A stretch of 64,000 nt of DNA. Source: DAOTZR01 sp034432595. GTDB taxonomy: Bacteria; Chloroflexota; Anaerolineae; B4-G1; SLSP01. The first letter of the stretch is position 1, and the number at the start of each line of letters is the position of its first letter. The position numbers were made by a program, and so were the translations under genes. The notes under the pieces are model-generated. The model was given only the letters and a program-made list of their open reading frames with translations, was not told the DNA's origin and did not search any database. The stretch is taken from positions 1 through 64,000 of the forward strand of contig DAOUBT010000033.1 of assembly GCA_034432595.1 (NCBI GenBank). Reading direction: 5' to 3'. Shown one piece after another: positions 1 to 7,817 of the stretch.

Positions 1-2
1 TG

Positions 3-791
3 GGTCGGAGCTCAGGCGGGCTGATAGTTCAAGCATTCCAGTCACCCATCCAAACCCCAACGCTACCTCCCTACCCACCGCCACCCACTCCACAGCCTTC
101 CCCTACTCCTCCTGCCGCTTGTCCGCCACAGACACGATGGCGCGCGTTTGAGGCGGATGTCCAGGTGGAGGGACTACCAGGTGCGGAACGGGCGATGCTG
201 CGCGTGCAGCCGGTCCGAGAAGAGGTTGCTGCGTGCTTAACGGCGCGCGGAATAGCATTGCCGGAGATGGCCTTTGGCAACGGGCGCCACCGCTTCCAGT
301 TGCAAGAGATCCCCGACGGGGCTTATTACAAACTCGAAGTTCAGGGGCCCCCAAGCTACTTCCGCGACCCGGCGGGGTATCTGTTTCAGGTGCAAGATGG
401 GCAAATCGTCCGTCGCCCCGGCTTTGCCTTTCGGTTTCGGCTGGTGCCGCCAGCAGAACAGGACTTGCCACCGTGCCGGGAATTTGAGAAGAGGTTCACG
501 CCACCGGCTCTGGATCTCGCGCCCGGCGGCAGGGATATTCCGGCGGATACGCAGAAGGTTGTCTGTCAGGCAGAGCGCACCATTGACATCTCGACCCCGC
601 CCAAGCAACCGGAGAGACCACGCGAGATGGGCACATCGAGTATAGGTTACCATTACGCGGGCCCTATGACCTTCCAAGACAGTCAAGGTGTTTGGGGACG
701 TAATACTGTGGTAGACCCGAATGTGCCACACCCTGGGCCTGCAGGGAACCGGTTTGTAGTGGAGCGGGTATATGCCAATGACACGAGTTAG
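3..791 (+). CDS. 5' part of a secreted-type hypothetical protein, ended by an amber codon
   Basis: The frame is open from the first bases of the window, so the true start lies upstream; a GTG at 165 is possible but has no ribosome binding site. The first 45 or so residues are a Pro/Thr-rich linker of the kind that joins a secretion signal or membrane anchor to an outer domain. A globular domain follows. The frame ends at TAG (789-791), then continues in the same frame without another stop to 1286. The residues around the TAG (a VERVYANDTS stretch before it and a THWMEAGWAEVSW stretch after it) read as one continuous domain. I therefore treat 3-1286 as one gene with a nonsense codon, or with amber read-through. 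I do not recognise its function. Confidence 0.6.
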   Translation, partial: GRSSGGLIVQAFQSPIQTPTLPPYPPPPTPQPSPTPPAACPPQTRWRAFEADVQVEGLPGAERAMLRVQPVREEVAACLTARGIALPEMAFGNGRHRFQLQEIPDGAYYKLEVQGPPSYFRDPAGYLFQVQDGQIVRRPGFAFRFRLVPPAEQDLPPCREFEKRFTPPALDLAPGGRDIPADTQKVVCQAERTIDISTPPKQPERPREMGTSSIGYHYAGPMTFQDSQGVWGRNTVVDPNVPHPGPAGNRFVVERVYANDTS

Positions 792-800
792 ACTCACTGG

Positions 801-1286
801 ATGGAAGCTGGCTGGGCTGAGGTCTCTTGGCGGGACGACGAGCAGTACGTGTACGAATTCGACAGCGTTACGCAAACGTGGAACTTTTTTGACGAATACA
901 TCCTTTCAAGCGGATCAGCCGTGGAGACTAGGGTTTACTACAGCACATCCCTGGGTAAGTGGCAAGCTCTTTACTATCTTGGGGAATACCCATACTGGGT
1001 CTTGTTGGCGAGCGAATCACTTGGTTTCGCAACAGCAACTCAGGGCTTCAACAGGGGCGAGGTCTACACCGCCGACGGTGTCCATCCGATTCTGCCCCTG
1101 TCAGGTTTCGACAAGGGGTATCTGCTTATTGATGGCGTGTGGCAACTGTGGGACGACCGGTATTCAGTCCAAACTCGTGTTGATGCGGATCCTCCCTACC
1201 AGGTAGATATGATGAGCCAGTATTACCGGTTTAACATTCACTCACCCATTGTCTTCATCCCGCTTGTCCTGAAGAACGCACAATAA
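801..1286 (+). CDS. 3' part of the same interrupted secreted-type protein
   Basis: This stretch is in the same frame as the preceding gene and separated from it by one TAG codon and three sense codons. The ATG at 801 has no purine-rich sequence before it, so independent translation is doubtful. The protein is rich in Trp and Tyr (motifs such as EVSWRDDEQYVYEFD and VWQLWDDRY), as expected of a beta-rich extracellular domain. It ends in a hydrophobic tail with an FIPLVLKN motif; a similar IYVPVSLP tail closes the LuxR-kelch protein at 60938-62395. Whether the pair is a pseudogene, a sequencing error or a read-through product cannot be told from the sequence. Confidence 0.55.
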   Translation: MEAGWAEVSWRDDEQYVYEFDSVTQTWNFFDEYILSSGSAVETRVYYSTSLGKWQALYYLGEYPYWVLLASESLGFATATQGFNRGEVYTADGVHPILPLSGFDKGYLLIDGVWQLWDDRYSVQTRVDADPPYQVDMMSQYYRFNIHSPIVFIPLVLKNAQ

Positions 1287-1304
1287 GAGAGTCAGGAGGT
1301 TCTA

Positions 1305-1736
1305 ATGCGCATGCATCTGCCATGGATGATTATCGTGGCCTTAATTGTAGTAAGTTGCACGCCTGCGCCTATACCACAGCCTACCCCGACGCCTACCGGT
1401 GTGGCCAAGCAAGGGGAGCCTAGCCGGCCTCTCATTGGGGGACAGATCTCAGGTCTGTCTGAGGACGTGCAGGCTACAATCTATGTCCGAACGCCTCAAG
1501 GCCGGACAGTAAGCTGGGGAGGGGCGAAAGCGGGCGTCTCCTGGCAAGCAATTGTGCACACAGCTGGAGGCTTCGACTATGTCGTGACCGCTGAAGCGGA
1601 GGGATATATCAGCCAGCCGATCAGCTACACTATTCACATCAACGGCGACACCGCTTACGTGGTGCGCGACGGTCAGTTGACAGACGAGGAGGCCATTCAC
1701 CTAGATTTTCATTTCTTGCCGAAGGATTCGCCCTGA
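1305..1736 (+). CDS. Small lipoprotein with a carboxypeptidase-regulatory-like fold
   Basis: The 143-residue protein has a short basic start, a hydrophobic segment and a lipobox-type cysteine (VVSC, about residue 18). A Pro/Thr linker (PQPTPTPTG) follows, typical of a lipoprotein displayed outside the membrane. The rest (from GGQISGL) looks like a small Ig-like or carboxypeptidase-regulatory beta sandwich, with a GGFDYVVTAEAEGY motif near residue 90. AGGAGG at 1294-1299 lies 5 bases before ATG 1305 and 11 before the next in-frame ATG, so 1305 is the likely start. It follows the interrupted gene by 18 bases and precedes the attC-like element, so the two could be cargo of an integron cassette. 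Function unknown. Confidence 0.7.
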   Translation: MRMHLPWMIIVALIVVSCTPAPIPQPTPTPTGVAKQGEPSRPLIGGQISGLSEDVQATIYVRTPQGRTVSWGGAKAGVSWQAIVHTAGGFDYVVTAEAEGYISQPISYTIHINGDTAYVVRDGQLTDEEAIHLDFHFLPKDSP

Positions 1737-1771
1737 TCCGATATGAAGTAGCGTAAGTTCAGATAAAGGCG

Positions 1772-1841
1772 GCCTAACACCCGCTGCAGCCGACCCGCCT
1801 CCGCTGGCGCTCCGGCGGGCGGCTGAGCTTTTTCGTTAGCC
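1772..1841 (+). other. attC: attC-like integron recombination site
   Basis: A GCCTAAC box (1772-1778) and a GTTAGCC box (1835-1841) bracket an imperfect inverted repeat. The left arm CAGCCGACCCGCC and right arm GGCGGGCGGCTG pair fully except for one extra A in the left arm. That layout (outer core boxes, long stem, bulged base) is the one known for attC sites, where the bulged bases guide the integrase. The 3' core differs from the GTTRRRY consensus at one position. The site lies just after the lipoprotein gene, as it would at the end of a gene cassette. No integrase gene is in the window. Confidence 0.6.
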
Positions 1842-1881
1842 TTCCGACCCTCCGCATGGAAAAAACCAAAAGGCAGGACTT

Positions 1882-2391
1882 ATGGCCCGAAAGAACAAGT
1901 CAGAAACCAACCGGAACAAGCGCCCGATCGAATCCTACGAACACCGCGATAAAGAGCGCGTCAACAACCCACCTGTTGGTCTGGTGACGCCGGACACCGA
2001 CCCCGACGCCGGCCAGCAGAAAAAGACCTACGCCTACGATCCGCACCTGGACCCGCAACTGGTCTGGGCGGGCAAGGCTGAGCATACCTCCTTCGAGGTG
2101 CCGACGGTCTCGCTGCACGTCCACGAACGCATCGAGCCGCGCACCATCCTCGAGGCTGTGCGGAAGAAGAACGGCCAGCAAGGGCCGATCCAACTGGGGC
2201 TGTTCGAGGAGGAGCGCCGCGAGCCGCTGCGCGAGGCGATCGAGTTCTACCAGCACCGCTACGGCTGGAGCAACCGCCTGATCGCCGGCGACTCGCTGCT
2301 GGTGATGAACTCGCTGCTGGAAAAAGAGGGCCTGGCCGGCAAGGTGCAGATGAAACCCGCACCAAAGTTGTGGAGCACTGCCTCCTCATGA
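1882..2391 (+). pseudogene. N-terminal fragment of an N6-adenine DNA methyltransferase (type III Mod-like)
   Basis: The first 155 or so residues look like the start of a large site-specific adenine DNA methyltransferase: a basic N-terminus, then NRLIAGDSLLVMNSLLE and GLAGKVQM. In this family that leads straight into the catalytic DPPY segment. Here the sequence instead jumps to a few unrelated residues and a stop, because a deletion has joined this point, out of frame, to the late part of the gene (DETRTKVVEHC, in the +2 frame, about 2346-2372). The DPPY motif and the target recognition region are missing. The fragment cannot be an active methyltransferase. An assembly error at the junction is the main alternative. 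Confidence 0.75.
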
Positions 2392-2567
2392 CCACCGACC
2401 CCGGCGACCTGGTGTTCGACCCGACGTGTGTCCGCAAAGGGACGCGGGTATGGCGGATGGATGAGCCGGATAGCAGCACCTCTGCCGTCCCCCCGCGGGG
2501 AGAATACCCCCCTGTCGTTCCCCCGCTTGCGGGGGGACACAACCCTCCCTCCCCGCGCGCGGGGATG

Positions 2568-2789
2568 GCCGGGGAGGGGACTGCCCCCTCTCAAAAGGCG
2601 GTGAGGGCCGGGGAAGGGACTGCCCCCTCTCAAAAGGCGGGGAGGGCCGGGGAGGGGACTGCCTCCTCTCAAAAGGCGGGGAGGGCCGGGGAGAGGACTA
2701 CTCCCTCTCAACAAGCGGGGAGGGCCGGGGAGGGGACTACACCCTCCCAGCAAGCGGGGAGGGCCGGGGAGGGGCTTACGCCCGTCCCC
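2568..2789 (+). repeat. 39-bp tandem repeat inside the intein (about 5.5 copies)
   Basis: Five units of 13 codons start at 2568, 2607, 2646, 2685 and 2724, with a partial sixth from 2763. Each encodes a variant of AGEGTAPSQKAGR. The frame is kept through every copy, so the array is translated as a low-complexity spacer between splicing blocks A and B. The sequence just before it (about 2490-2565) is also very GC-rich with short palindromes. There are no unique spacers, so it is not a CRISPR array. Confidence 0.85.
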
Positions 2790-3014
2790 ATCGAAACCCT
2801 CCAGCCCGGGACCTGCGTGCTTGGTCACGACGGTCTGCCTCACCGTGTTCTGCGTGTCATTCGACGAACCTATAACGGAACGATGGTTGGCATTCGCCAT
2901 ACCCTGTGTGACCAAACGTTGTGGCTCACAGCCGATCACAAGGTATTGGCCCACAAGCGGCCGCACAACCTGGGAGGCCATGCCGACTGGTCGGGCATTC
3001 CGCCGTTCCTGCGA

Positions 3015-3336
3015 GGGCGCAGTCGCGAACTACGCAAGAACATGACACCTCCGGAGCGAAAATTGTGGGCCGTCCTGCGCCGCGACAGCACAGGTTTCAC
3101 CTTCAGACGCCAACACCCCATCGGTCGGTACATCGCCGATTTCTACTGCCGTGAAGCAGCCCTGGTGGTGGAAGTGGACGGCGCTATGGCCCATAGCCAT
3201 CCCGCCGCCATCGAACACGACCGAGTCCGCGACGAATTCCTGCGCTCCCTGAACCTGAGGACGCTGCGTTTTCCCGCCGTAGAGGTGGAGCGCAATCTTG
3301 AAGGGGTTTTCACGGCTATTCAGGAAGCCTGCCGGG
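3015..3336 (+). other. DUF559 (Vsr-like) nuclease domain nested in the intein
   Basis: The segment RSRELRKNMTPPERKLWAVL through GVFTAIQEAC matches the layout of DUF559 proteins, relatives of the very-short-patch-repair endonuclease with a PD-(D/E)xK-type fold. Visible hallmarks are TPPERKLW (acidic residue on helix 1), FRRQHPIG, YIADFYC and LVVEVDG (the acidic pair expected to bind metal), then LRTLRFPAVEVERN near the end. Lying between splicing blocks B and F, it occupies the place of a homing endonuclease, more often a LAGLIDADG or HNH domain. The homing role is inferred. Confidence 0.8.
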
Positions 3337-3957
3337 AGCAGTTTTCACCCGAACATGCCCAATGGATCGAGGCGGAACAGCTAGAAAAGGGGGACATCGT
3401 GTTTTACGGCCCCCATCGTTCACCGGTGCGCGTCGAAGAAGTTGTGAGAATCCCTTCTGAAGAAGAAGTCTACGACCTGGAAGTCGAAGGAGTGCACTCG
3501 TTCATCACCGAAGTCTGCGCCGTGCACAACTGCGGCTCCGACACCACCGCCTACGTGGCCGAGCAGTGGGGCCGGCGCTGGATCACCTGCGATACCTCGC
3601 GTGTCGCTTTAGCCATCGCTCGTCAGCGGCTGATGACCGCCGTCTTCGATTACTACGAACTGGCGCATTCCGAAGAGGGCGTCGGCTCCAGCTTCAAGTC
3701 CAAGACCGTGCCGCACGTGACGCTCAAGTCCATCGCCAACAATCAGGAGATTGACTGCATTTACGCCCGCTGGCAGACCAAACTTGAACCGCTTCGGGAG
3801 GAGAGGAAGTCAAACGCCTGCTCACGGAGTTGGCGGTTGCGCCGCAAGCGTCAGGAGGAGATAAACGCCGCCATCGCCCGCCTCTGCGCAGCCCGCCGCT
3901 GAGCCTGACCGTCAGGCAAGTTTAATACAAAAAGAAGCCCCCTTGCAAAAGGCGAAA

Positions 3958-3985
3958 TTGAAAAATCCCCTAAAGCCATTATAAT
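3958..3985 (+). promoter_or_regulatory. Promoter of pstSCAB
   Basis: TTGAAA (3958-3963) and a perfect TATAAT (3980-3985) are separated by 16 bases. The expected start of transcription is near 3992, one base before the pstS ATG, and there is no ribosome binding site in front of that ATG. The pstS message is therefore predicted to be leaderless or nearly so. Confidence 0.7.
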
Positions 3986-3992
3986 ATTTCCC

Positions 3993-4883
3993 ATGAGCGT
4001 CAAGAAAACGATCACAGGTTTCATCATCCTGTTCCTGCTCCTGACGGGCTGTGCGGCGCCTGTTCAGGGCACAACGCCTACCCCCGAAGCCGTCATCACC
4101 CTGCAGAACAAAGGCTCGGATACGATGGTCAACCTGGCCTTAGCCTGGGCCGAGCGCTATCAGGAAATCAATCCGCAGGTGCGTTTAGCCGTCACCGGCG
4201 GCGGATCGGGGACGGGCATTGCCGCCCTGCTTAACGGCACGGTGGACATCGCCAACGCCTCGCGTGCCATCAAGCCGGAAGAAATCGCCGAAGCTGAAAA
4301 GCAGGGCATCACGCCGGTGGAATTCGTCGTCGCTCGCGATGCTATCGCCGTCATCGTGCACCCCGACAACCCGGTGGATCACCTCACCCTGCAGCAAATT
4401 TCAGATATCTATCAGGGCAAAATCACCAACTGGCGTGAAGTCGGTGGAGAAGACCGCCCCATCGTGCTGCTCTCCCGCGAGACCAACTCCGGCACCCACG
4501 TCTACTTCCTGGAAGAAGTGGTGCGCCTGGGCAACGCAAAAGCCACCGACATCCTTTTCTCACCGGAGACCCTGCTCATGCCCTCGTCCGAAGGCATCAC
4601 GGCGGAAGTGCGGCAAAACCCCAATGCTATCGGCTATGATGGTTTGGGCTATGTCACGCCTGATGTTAAGACCGTCGCCGTTGGCCTCGATCCCGCCGGT
4701 CCGTTCTACCCACCCTCGGTGGAAACCGTGAACAGCGGCCAATACCCTATCGCCCGCGACCTGTACATGTACACGGCGGGAGAGCCGACCGGAGCGCTGC
4801 AAGCTTACCTGGAGTGGATTTTGAGTCCCGAAGCGCAAGGGATTGTCAAAGACTTGGGATTCGTTCCCATCATCAGCAAGTAA
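3993..4883 (+). CDS. pstS: Phosphate ABC transporter substrate-binding lipoprotein PstS
   Basis: The 296-residue PBP-like protein has an N-terminal signal ending in LLTGC, a lipobox, so it should be anchored outside the cytoplasmic membrane. Phosphate-binding features follow: a GSDTM loop near residue 39, VTGGGSGTGIAAL (about 67-79), SRAIKPEE, and SRETNSGTH (about 164-172), which bind the phosphate oxygens in this family. It captures inorganic phosphate for the PstCA channel encoded next. The gene heads pstS-C-A-B with gaps of about 9 bases. The ATG at 3993 is the only sensible start, and it has no Shine-Dalgarno sequence because the promoter abuts it. No phoU or clear Pho box is seen. Confidence 0.93.
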   Translation: MSVKKTITGFIILFLLLTGCAAPVQGTTPTPEAVITLQNKGSDTMVNLALAWAERYQEINPQVRLAVTGGGSGTGIAALLNGTVDIANASRAIKPEEIAEAEKQGITPVEFVVARDAIAVIVHPDNPVDHLTLQQISDIYQGKITNWREVGGEDRPIVLLSRETNSGTHVYFLEEVVRLGNAKATDILFSPETLLMPSSEGITAEVRQNPNAIGYDGLGYVTPDVKTVAVGLDPAGPFYPPSVETVNSGQYPIARDLYMYTAGEPTGALQAYLEWILSPEAQGIVKDLGFVPIISK

Positions 4884-4892
4884 CGAGGGGCC

Positions 4893-5786
4893 ATGCAACG
4901 TAAGCGAGCTTTTGAATTCATCATCGAGCGCGGCATTCAGGCTTCCGGCATTTCCGCCATCGTCCTGGTCGCGCTCATTTTTATGTTCCTCATCCGGGAA
5001 GGCGCACCTGCGTTCTTCGAAGTACCGATCGCCAAACTCTTCTCCACGCGCTGGTATCCTATCGAAAGCCATTTCGGCCTTTTGCCGCTCATTTTGGGGT
5101 CGTTGATGGTGACCCTCGGTGCAGCGCTGGTCGCCCTTCCCACCGGGCTACTGACCGCCATCTTCATCGCCGAAATCGCCCCCGAATGGGCACGCGACCT
5201 GCTCAAACCCATGGTGGAAGTCCTGGCGGGCATTCCTTCCGTCGTCCTGGGCTTTTTCGGCATGGTCGCCATCGCGCCCTTAGTGCGGGAAACCCTGAAC
5301 ATCCCTACCGGCCTGACCGCTTTCACCGGCGCTTTGCTCCTGGCCTGGATGGCGCTGCCTACCATCGTCAGCGTAGCCGAGGACGCCATTGATGCTGTTC
5401 CCAACACCTACCGCGACGCGGGCCTGGCCTTAGGCCTCACCCACTGGCAAACCATCTGGCGTATCGTCATCCCTGCGGCGCGCTCTGGCATTCTTACTGC
5501 GATGATGCTCGGCATCGGGCGCGCCATCGGCGAGACCATGACCGTGATGATGGTAACGGGCAACGCGGCGCGTATGCCGCTCACGGCGGATAGCTTCTTC
5601 CGTCCGGTGCGCACCATGACCGCCACCATCGCCGCCGAAATGGGCGAGGTCGCCAGCGGAAGCACCCATTACCATGTGCTCTTTGCCGTTGGCCTGGCCC
5701 TGTTCGTCATCACCTTTATCATCAACATGCTCGCAGCGGCGTTCGTCTTCCGGCAAGTGCGCCGTTCAGAACGCATCATGTCCTGA
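4893..5786 (+). CDS. pstC: Phosphate ABC transporter permease PstC
   Basis: The 297-residue inner-membrane protein has about six transmembrane helices and belongs to the binding-protein-dependent permease family. The cytoplasmic EAA loop is visible as DAGLALGLTHWQTIWRIVIP (about residues 176-195) and docks onto the PstB ATPase. AGIPSVVLGFFG (about 111-122) is typical of Pst permeases. It starts 9 bases after pstS with GAGGGG upstream of the ATG, and PstA follows 9 bases later. With PstA it forms the channel that moves phosphate inward. Confidence 0.92.
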   Translation: MQRKRAFEFIIERGIQASGISAIVLVALIFMFLIREGAPAFFEVPIAKLFSTRWYPIESHFGLLPLILGSLMVTLGAALVALPTGLLTAIFIAEIAPEWARDLLKPMVEVLAGIPSVVLGFFGMVAIAPLVRETLNIPTGLTAFTGALLLAWMALPTIVSVAEDAIDAVPNTYRDAGLALGLTHWQTIWRIVIPAARSGILTAMMLGIGRAIGETMTVMMVTGNAARMPLTADSFFRPVRTMTATIAAEMGEVASGSTHYHVLFAVGLALFVITFIINMLAAAFVFRQVRRSERIMS

Positions 5787-5795
5787 GGTGACGCC

Positions 5796-6641
5796 ATGAG
5801 CCGTCAAGTCCAACAACGCCTGGGTTTCTTCTTCGTCTCCCTTGTGGCCGTGCTGGTCATCGTGCCCATCTTCTTCATCGTCGGTTCAATCGCGTGGCAG
5901 GGCCTGCCCGCCATTTCCTGGTCCTTCCTCACTGACTACCCCTACCATGGGATGAAGGAGGGGGGCATTTTGCCGGCGCTGGTCGGCACCTTCTGGCTGA
6001 CGCTGGGCACGGCGATCGTCAGCGTGCCCATCGGCGTGGGGGCGGGCATCTATCTTTCGGAATATGCCAAAGACACCCCGCTGACGCGCGCCATTCGCAT
6101 CGCTATCATCAACCTGGCGGGCATCCCCTCCGTGGTGTACGGTCTGTTTGGCCTGGGCCTGTTCGTGCTGTTCCTGGGCTTTGGCACCTCGATTCTGGCC
6201 GGCTCGCTGACCCTGGGCATTATGACCCTGCCGGTCATCATCAGCACCACCGAGGAAGCGGTGCGCGCCGTACCGCAGGCCTTCCGCGCCATCAGCATCA
6301 GCTTAGGCGGCACGCGCTGGCAGACCATCTACCGCATCGTGCTACCGCAGGCCTTGCCGGGCATCATGACCGGCGTCATCCTGGGCCTGGAGCGCGCCGC
6401 GGGCGAGACCGCGCCCATTCTGTTCACCGTAGCGGCGTTTTTCCTGCCACGCCTGCCTCACTCCATCTTTGATCAAACCATGGCGCTGCCCTACCACCTT
6501 TTCGTCATCAGCACGCAGGTGCCGGGCATGCCGGTTAAAATCCAATACGGGACGGCGTTAGTCCTGCTGGTCTTCGTGCTCTCGATGAACTTCATCGCCA
6601 CGATGATCCGCCGTCGTTACCGTCGCAATCGAGCGTGGTAA
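5796..6641 (+). CDS. pstA: Phosphate ABC transporter permease PstA
   Basis: The 281-residue membrane protein is the second half of the phosphate channel. It shows the Pst hallmark AGIPSVVYGLFGLGLF (about residues 108-123) and the EAA loop SISLGGTRWQTIYRIVLP (about 168-185) that contacts PstB. About six hydrophobic helices can be drawn. GAGGTGACGCC lies just before ATG 5796. The stop overlaps or abuts the start of pstB, so the two are translationally coupled. Confidence 0.92.
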   Translation: MSRQVQQRLGFFFVSLVAVLVIVPIFFIVGSIAWQGLPAISWSFLTDYPYHGMKEGGILPALVGTFWLTLGTAIVSVPIGVGAGIYLSEYAKDTPLTRAIRIAIINLAGIPSVVYGLFGLGLFVLFLGFGTSILAGSLTLGIMTLPVIISTTEEAVRAVPQAFRAISISLGGTRWQTIYRIVLPQALPGIMTGVILGLERAAGETAPILFTVAAFFLPRLPHSIFDQTMALPYHLFVISTQVPGMPVKIQYGTALVLLVFVLSMNFIATMIRRRYRRNRAW

Positions 6642-6643
6642 GC

Positions 6644-7408
6644 ATGGAACTCCAAATCAAAATCCAGATTGAGGATTTCTCCCTGCGTTATTCGGATGGC
6701 GTCGAAAGCCTGCGCCACATTACGCTTCCCATTTACAGCAATCAAATTAACGTCCTTTTTGGGCCGGCGGGCGGCGGCAAAAGCTCCCTCTTGCGTGCTA
6801 TCAATCGCTTAAATGATCTGGTGGATGTGGCCGAGCGTAGCGGGCGCATCCTGCTCGATGGGGAAGATGTCTACGCCCCCGGTTATGATGTCATCGCCTT
6901 GCGCCGAAGGGTGGGGATTGTCTTTGCGCGTCCCGTCTCCCTGCCTTTGAGCGTGTATCGCAACATCACTTACGGCCTGGAGCTGGCCGGAGTGCGCGAT
7001 AAAACCGTGCTCGATGAAGCCGTCGAACGCAGCCTGCGTCAGGCAGCCTTGTGGGATGAAATGAAAGACCGCCTGCACGATCCCGCCTATGCCCTTTCGG
7101 GCGGGCAGCAGCAGCGCCTGTCCCTGGCGCGGACGCTGGCCCTCCAACCGGAAGTCATCATGCTGGATGAACCCACATCGGCCTTAGATCCCATTTCTAC
7201 GGCCAAAATCGAAGATACACTGCAAGAGCTCAAGCAGACCTACACCATCATTGTCGTGCCCCACAATGTGCAGCAGGCCGCGCGGTTAGCGGATTGGGCG
7301 AGCTTTTTCCTGCAGAGCGAACTCATCGAACACGGACCGGGACGCACCTTGTTCCTCACACCCCAGGACAAACGCACCGAGGACTACGTCGCAGGCCGTT
7401 TTGGGTAA
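6644..7408 (+). CDS. pstB: Phosphate ABC transporter ATP-binding protein PstB
   Basis: The 254-residue ATPase powers phosphate import. Walker A is FGPAGGGKSS (about residues 39-48; the usual PstB version is GPSGCGKST), the signature is LSGGQQQRLSLAR, and Walker B is VIMLDEPTSALDP, followed by the switch His in VVPHNVQQAARL. AINRLNDL after Walker A is typical of PstB. I prefer ATG 6644, two bases after the pstA stop, over GTG 6635, which would overlap pstA. No phoU follows; the next gene is porA after 471 bases. Confidence 0.88.
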   Translation: MELQIKIQIEDFSLRYSDGVESLRHITLPIYSNQINVLFGPAGGGKSSLLRAINRLNDLVDVAERSGRILLDGEDVYAPGYDVIALRRRVGIVFARPVSLPLSVYRNITYGLELAGVRDKTVLDEAVERSLRQAALWDEMKDRLHDPAYALSGGQQQRLSLARTLALQPEVIMLDEPTSALDPISTAKIEDTLQELKQTYTIIVVPHNVQQAARLADWASFFLQSELIEHGPGRTLFLTPQDKRTEDYVAGRFG

Positions 7409-7483
7409 GATTGAGCAACTTCGCACAGCCCATGAGAAAACAAGCTCATGCACCTGCCGGGCCATGGCAAACGGCTGGGAAGT

Positions 7484-7613
7484 GTAACGGCTTCCATCCC
7501 CTATCGGAGCCGTGTTGAACTTGCGCTGCTGTGTTTTCAGCCAGGTACCTGAGGAGCCAAAGTGGGGCAGGCTAAAGCCATGCCTCGCCTGCCCTGAGGA
7601 GGTAAGCCGTTAC
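7484..7613. repeat. MITE-like element with GTAACGGCTT / AAGCCGTTAC ends
   Basis: The element starts with GTAACGGCTT (7484-7493) and ends with TAAGCCGTTAC (7603-7613), an inverted pair about 130 bases apart. Inside is a hairpin, GGGCAGGC (7565-7572) with GCCTGCCC (7587-7594). Related copies occur at 28481-28667, 15300-15370, 23558-23786, 32218-32301 and 57526-57635. No transposase is encoded. Confidence 0.6.
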
Positions 7614-7788
7614 GGGAAAGGTCTTTTTTTCAATAGCATGTTCAGCCACCCAGAACCCTGGGAAAGCGGCTTGTTTTCGCCGTTTTCCTGTGACAGATCA
7701 CAACGGCCCTGCTCTCACGAGCCGTTACAGAAAAGCCGTTCAGCCCGGAAAAACAGGCCCATGCCCAATTATAAAGAAAAAATTCGCT

Positions 7789-7817
7789 CTTTATTCTACG
7801 CACACCTGATGTATAAT
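7789..7817 (+). promoter_or_regulatory. Likely promoter of porA
   Basis: A perfect TATAAT lies at 7812-7817, with only a weak -35 candidate (CTTTAT or TTTATT, about 7789-7795) at 16-17 bases. Transcription would begin near 7824, giving a leader of about 55 bases with AAGGAGG before ATG 7880. Confidence 0.5.

Larger units (their letters stand above)
2427..3530 (+). other. Intein (368 residues) in the DPT/CGS motif of the methyltransferase
   Basis: The element begins with Cys1 (codon 2427, CVRKGTRVW, block A). Block B is at about 2919-2950 with TADH (2928-2939), the usual Thr-x-x-His. Block F is EEVYDLEVEGVHSFITE (about 3456-3506). Block G is CAVHN, ending in Asn at 3528-3530, followed by Cys+1 (3531-3533). 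All residues expected for protein splicing are therefore present: Cys1, block B His, the terminal His-Asn, and Cys+1. It sits between T and C of the conserved DPTCGS motif, the sort of active-site location inteins favour. Between blocks B and F lies a DUF559 nuclease domain, and between A and B a tandem repeat. Confidence 0.85.
2349..3902 (+). pseudogene. C-terminal fragment of the DNA methyltransferase, interrupted by an intein
   Basis: This frame starts inside the previous fragment, in a different phase, and has no start signal of its own. It reads TKVVEHCLLMTTDPGDLVFDPT, then an intein (2427-3530), then CGSDTTAYVAEQWGRRW. Removing the intein restores DPTCGSDTTA, the AdoMet-binding FxGxG-type region of these methyltransferases (usually DPTCGSGTTA, so one Gly is now Asp). 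The rest resembles the family tail (TVPHVTLKSIANNQEID). It is shortened again near LEPLREE and ends early at 3902. The gene has decayed by several deletions, while the intein frame is intact. Confidence 0.75.

Noticed and set aside
2568..2789. Possible CRISPR array
   Set aside because: The 39-bp units are directly contiguous, without spacers, and encode a repeated peptide in frame.
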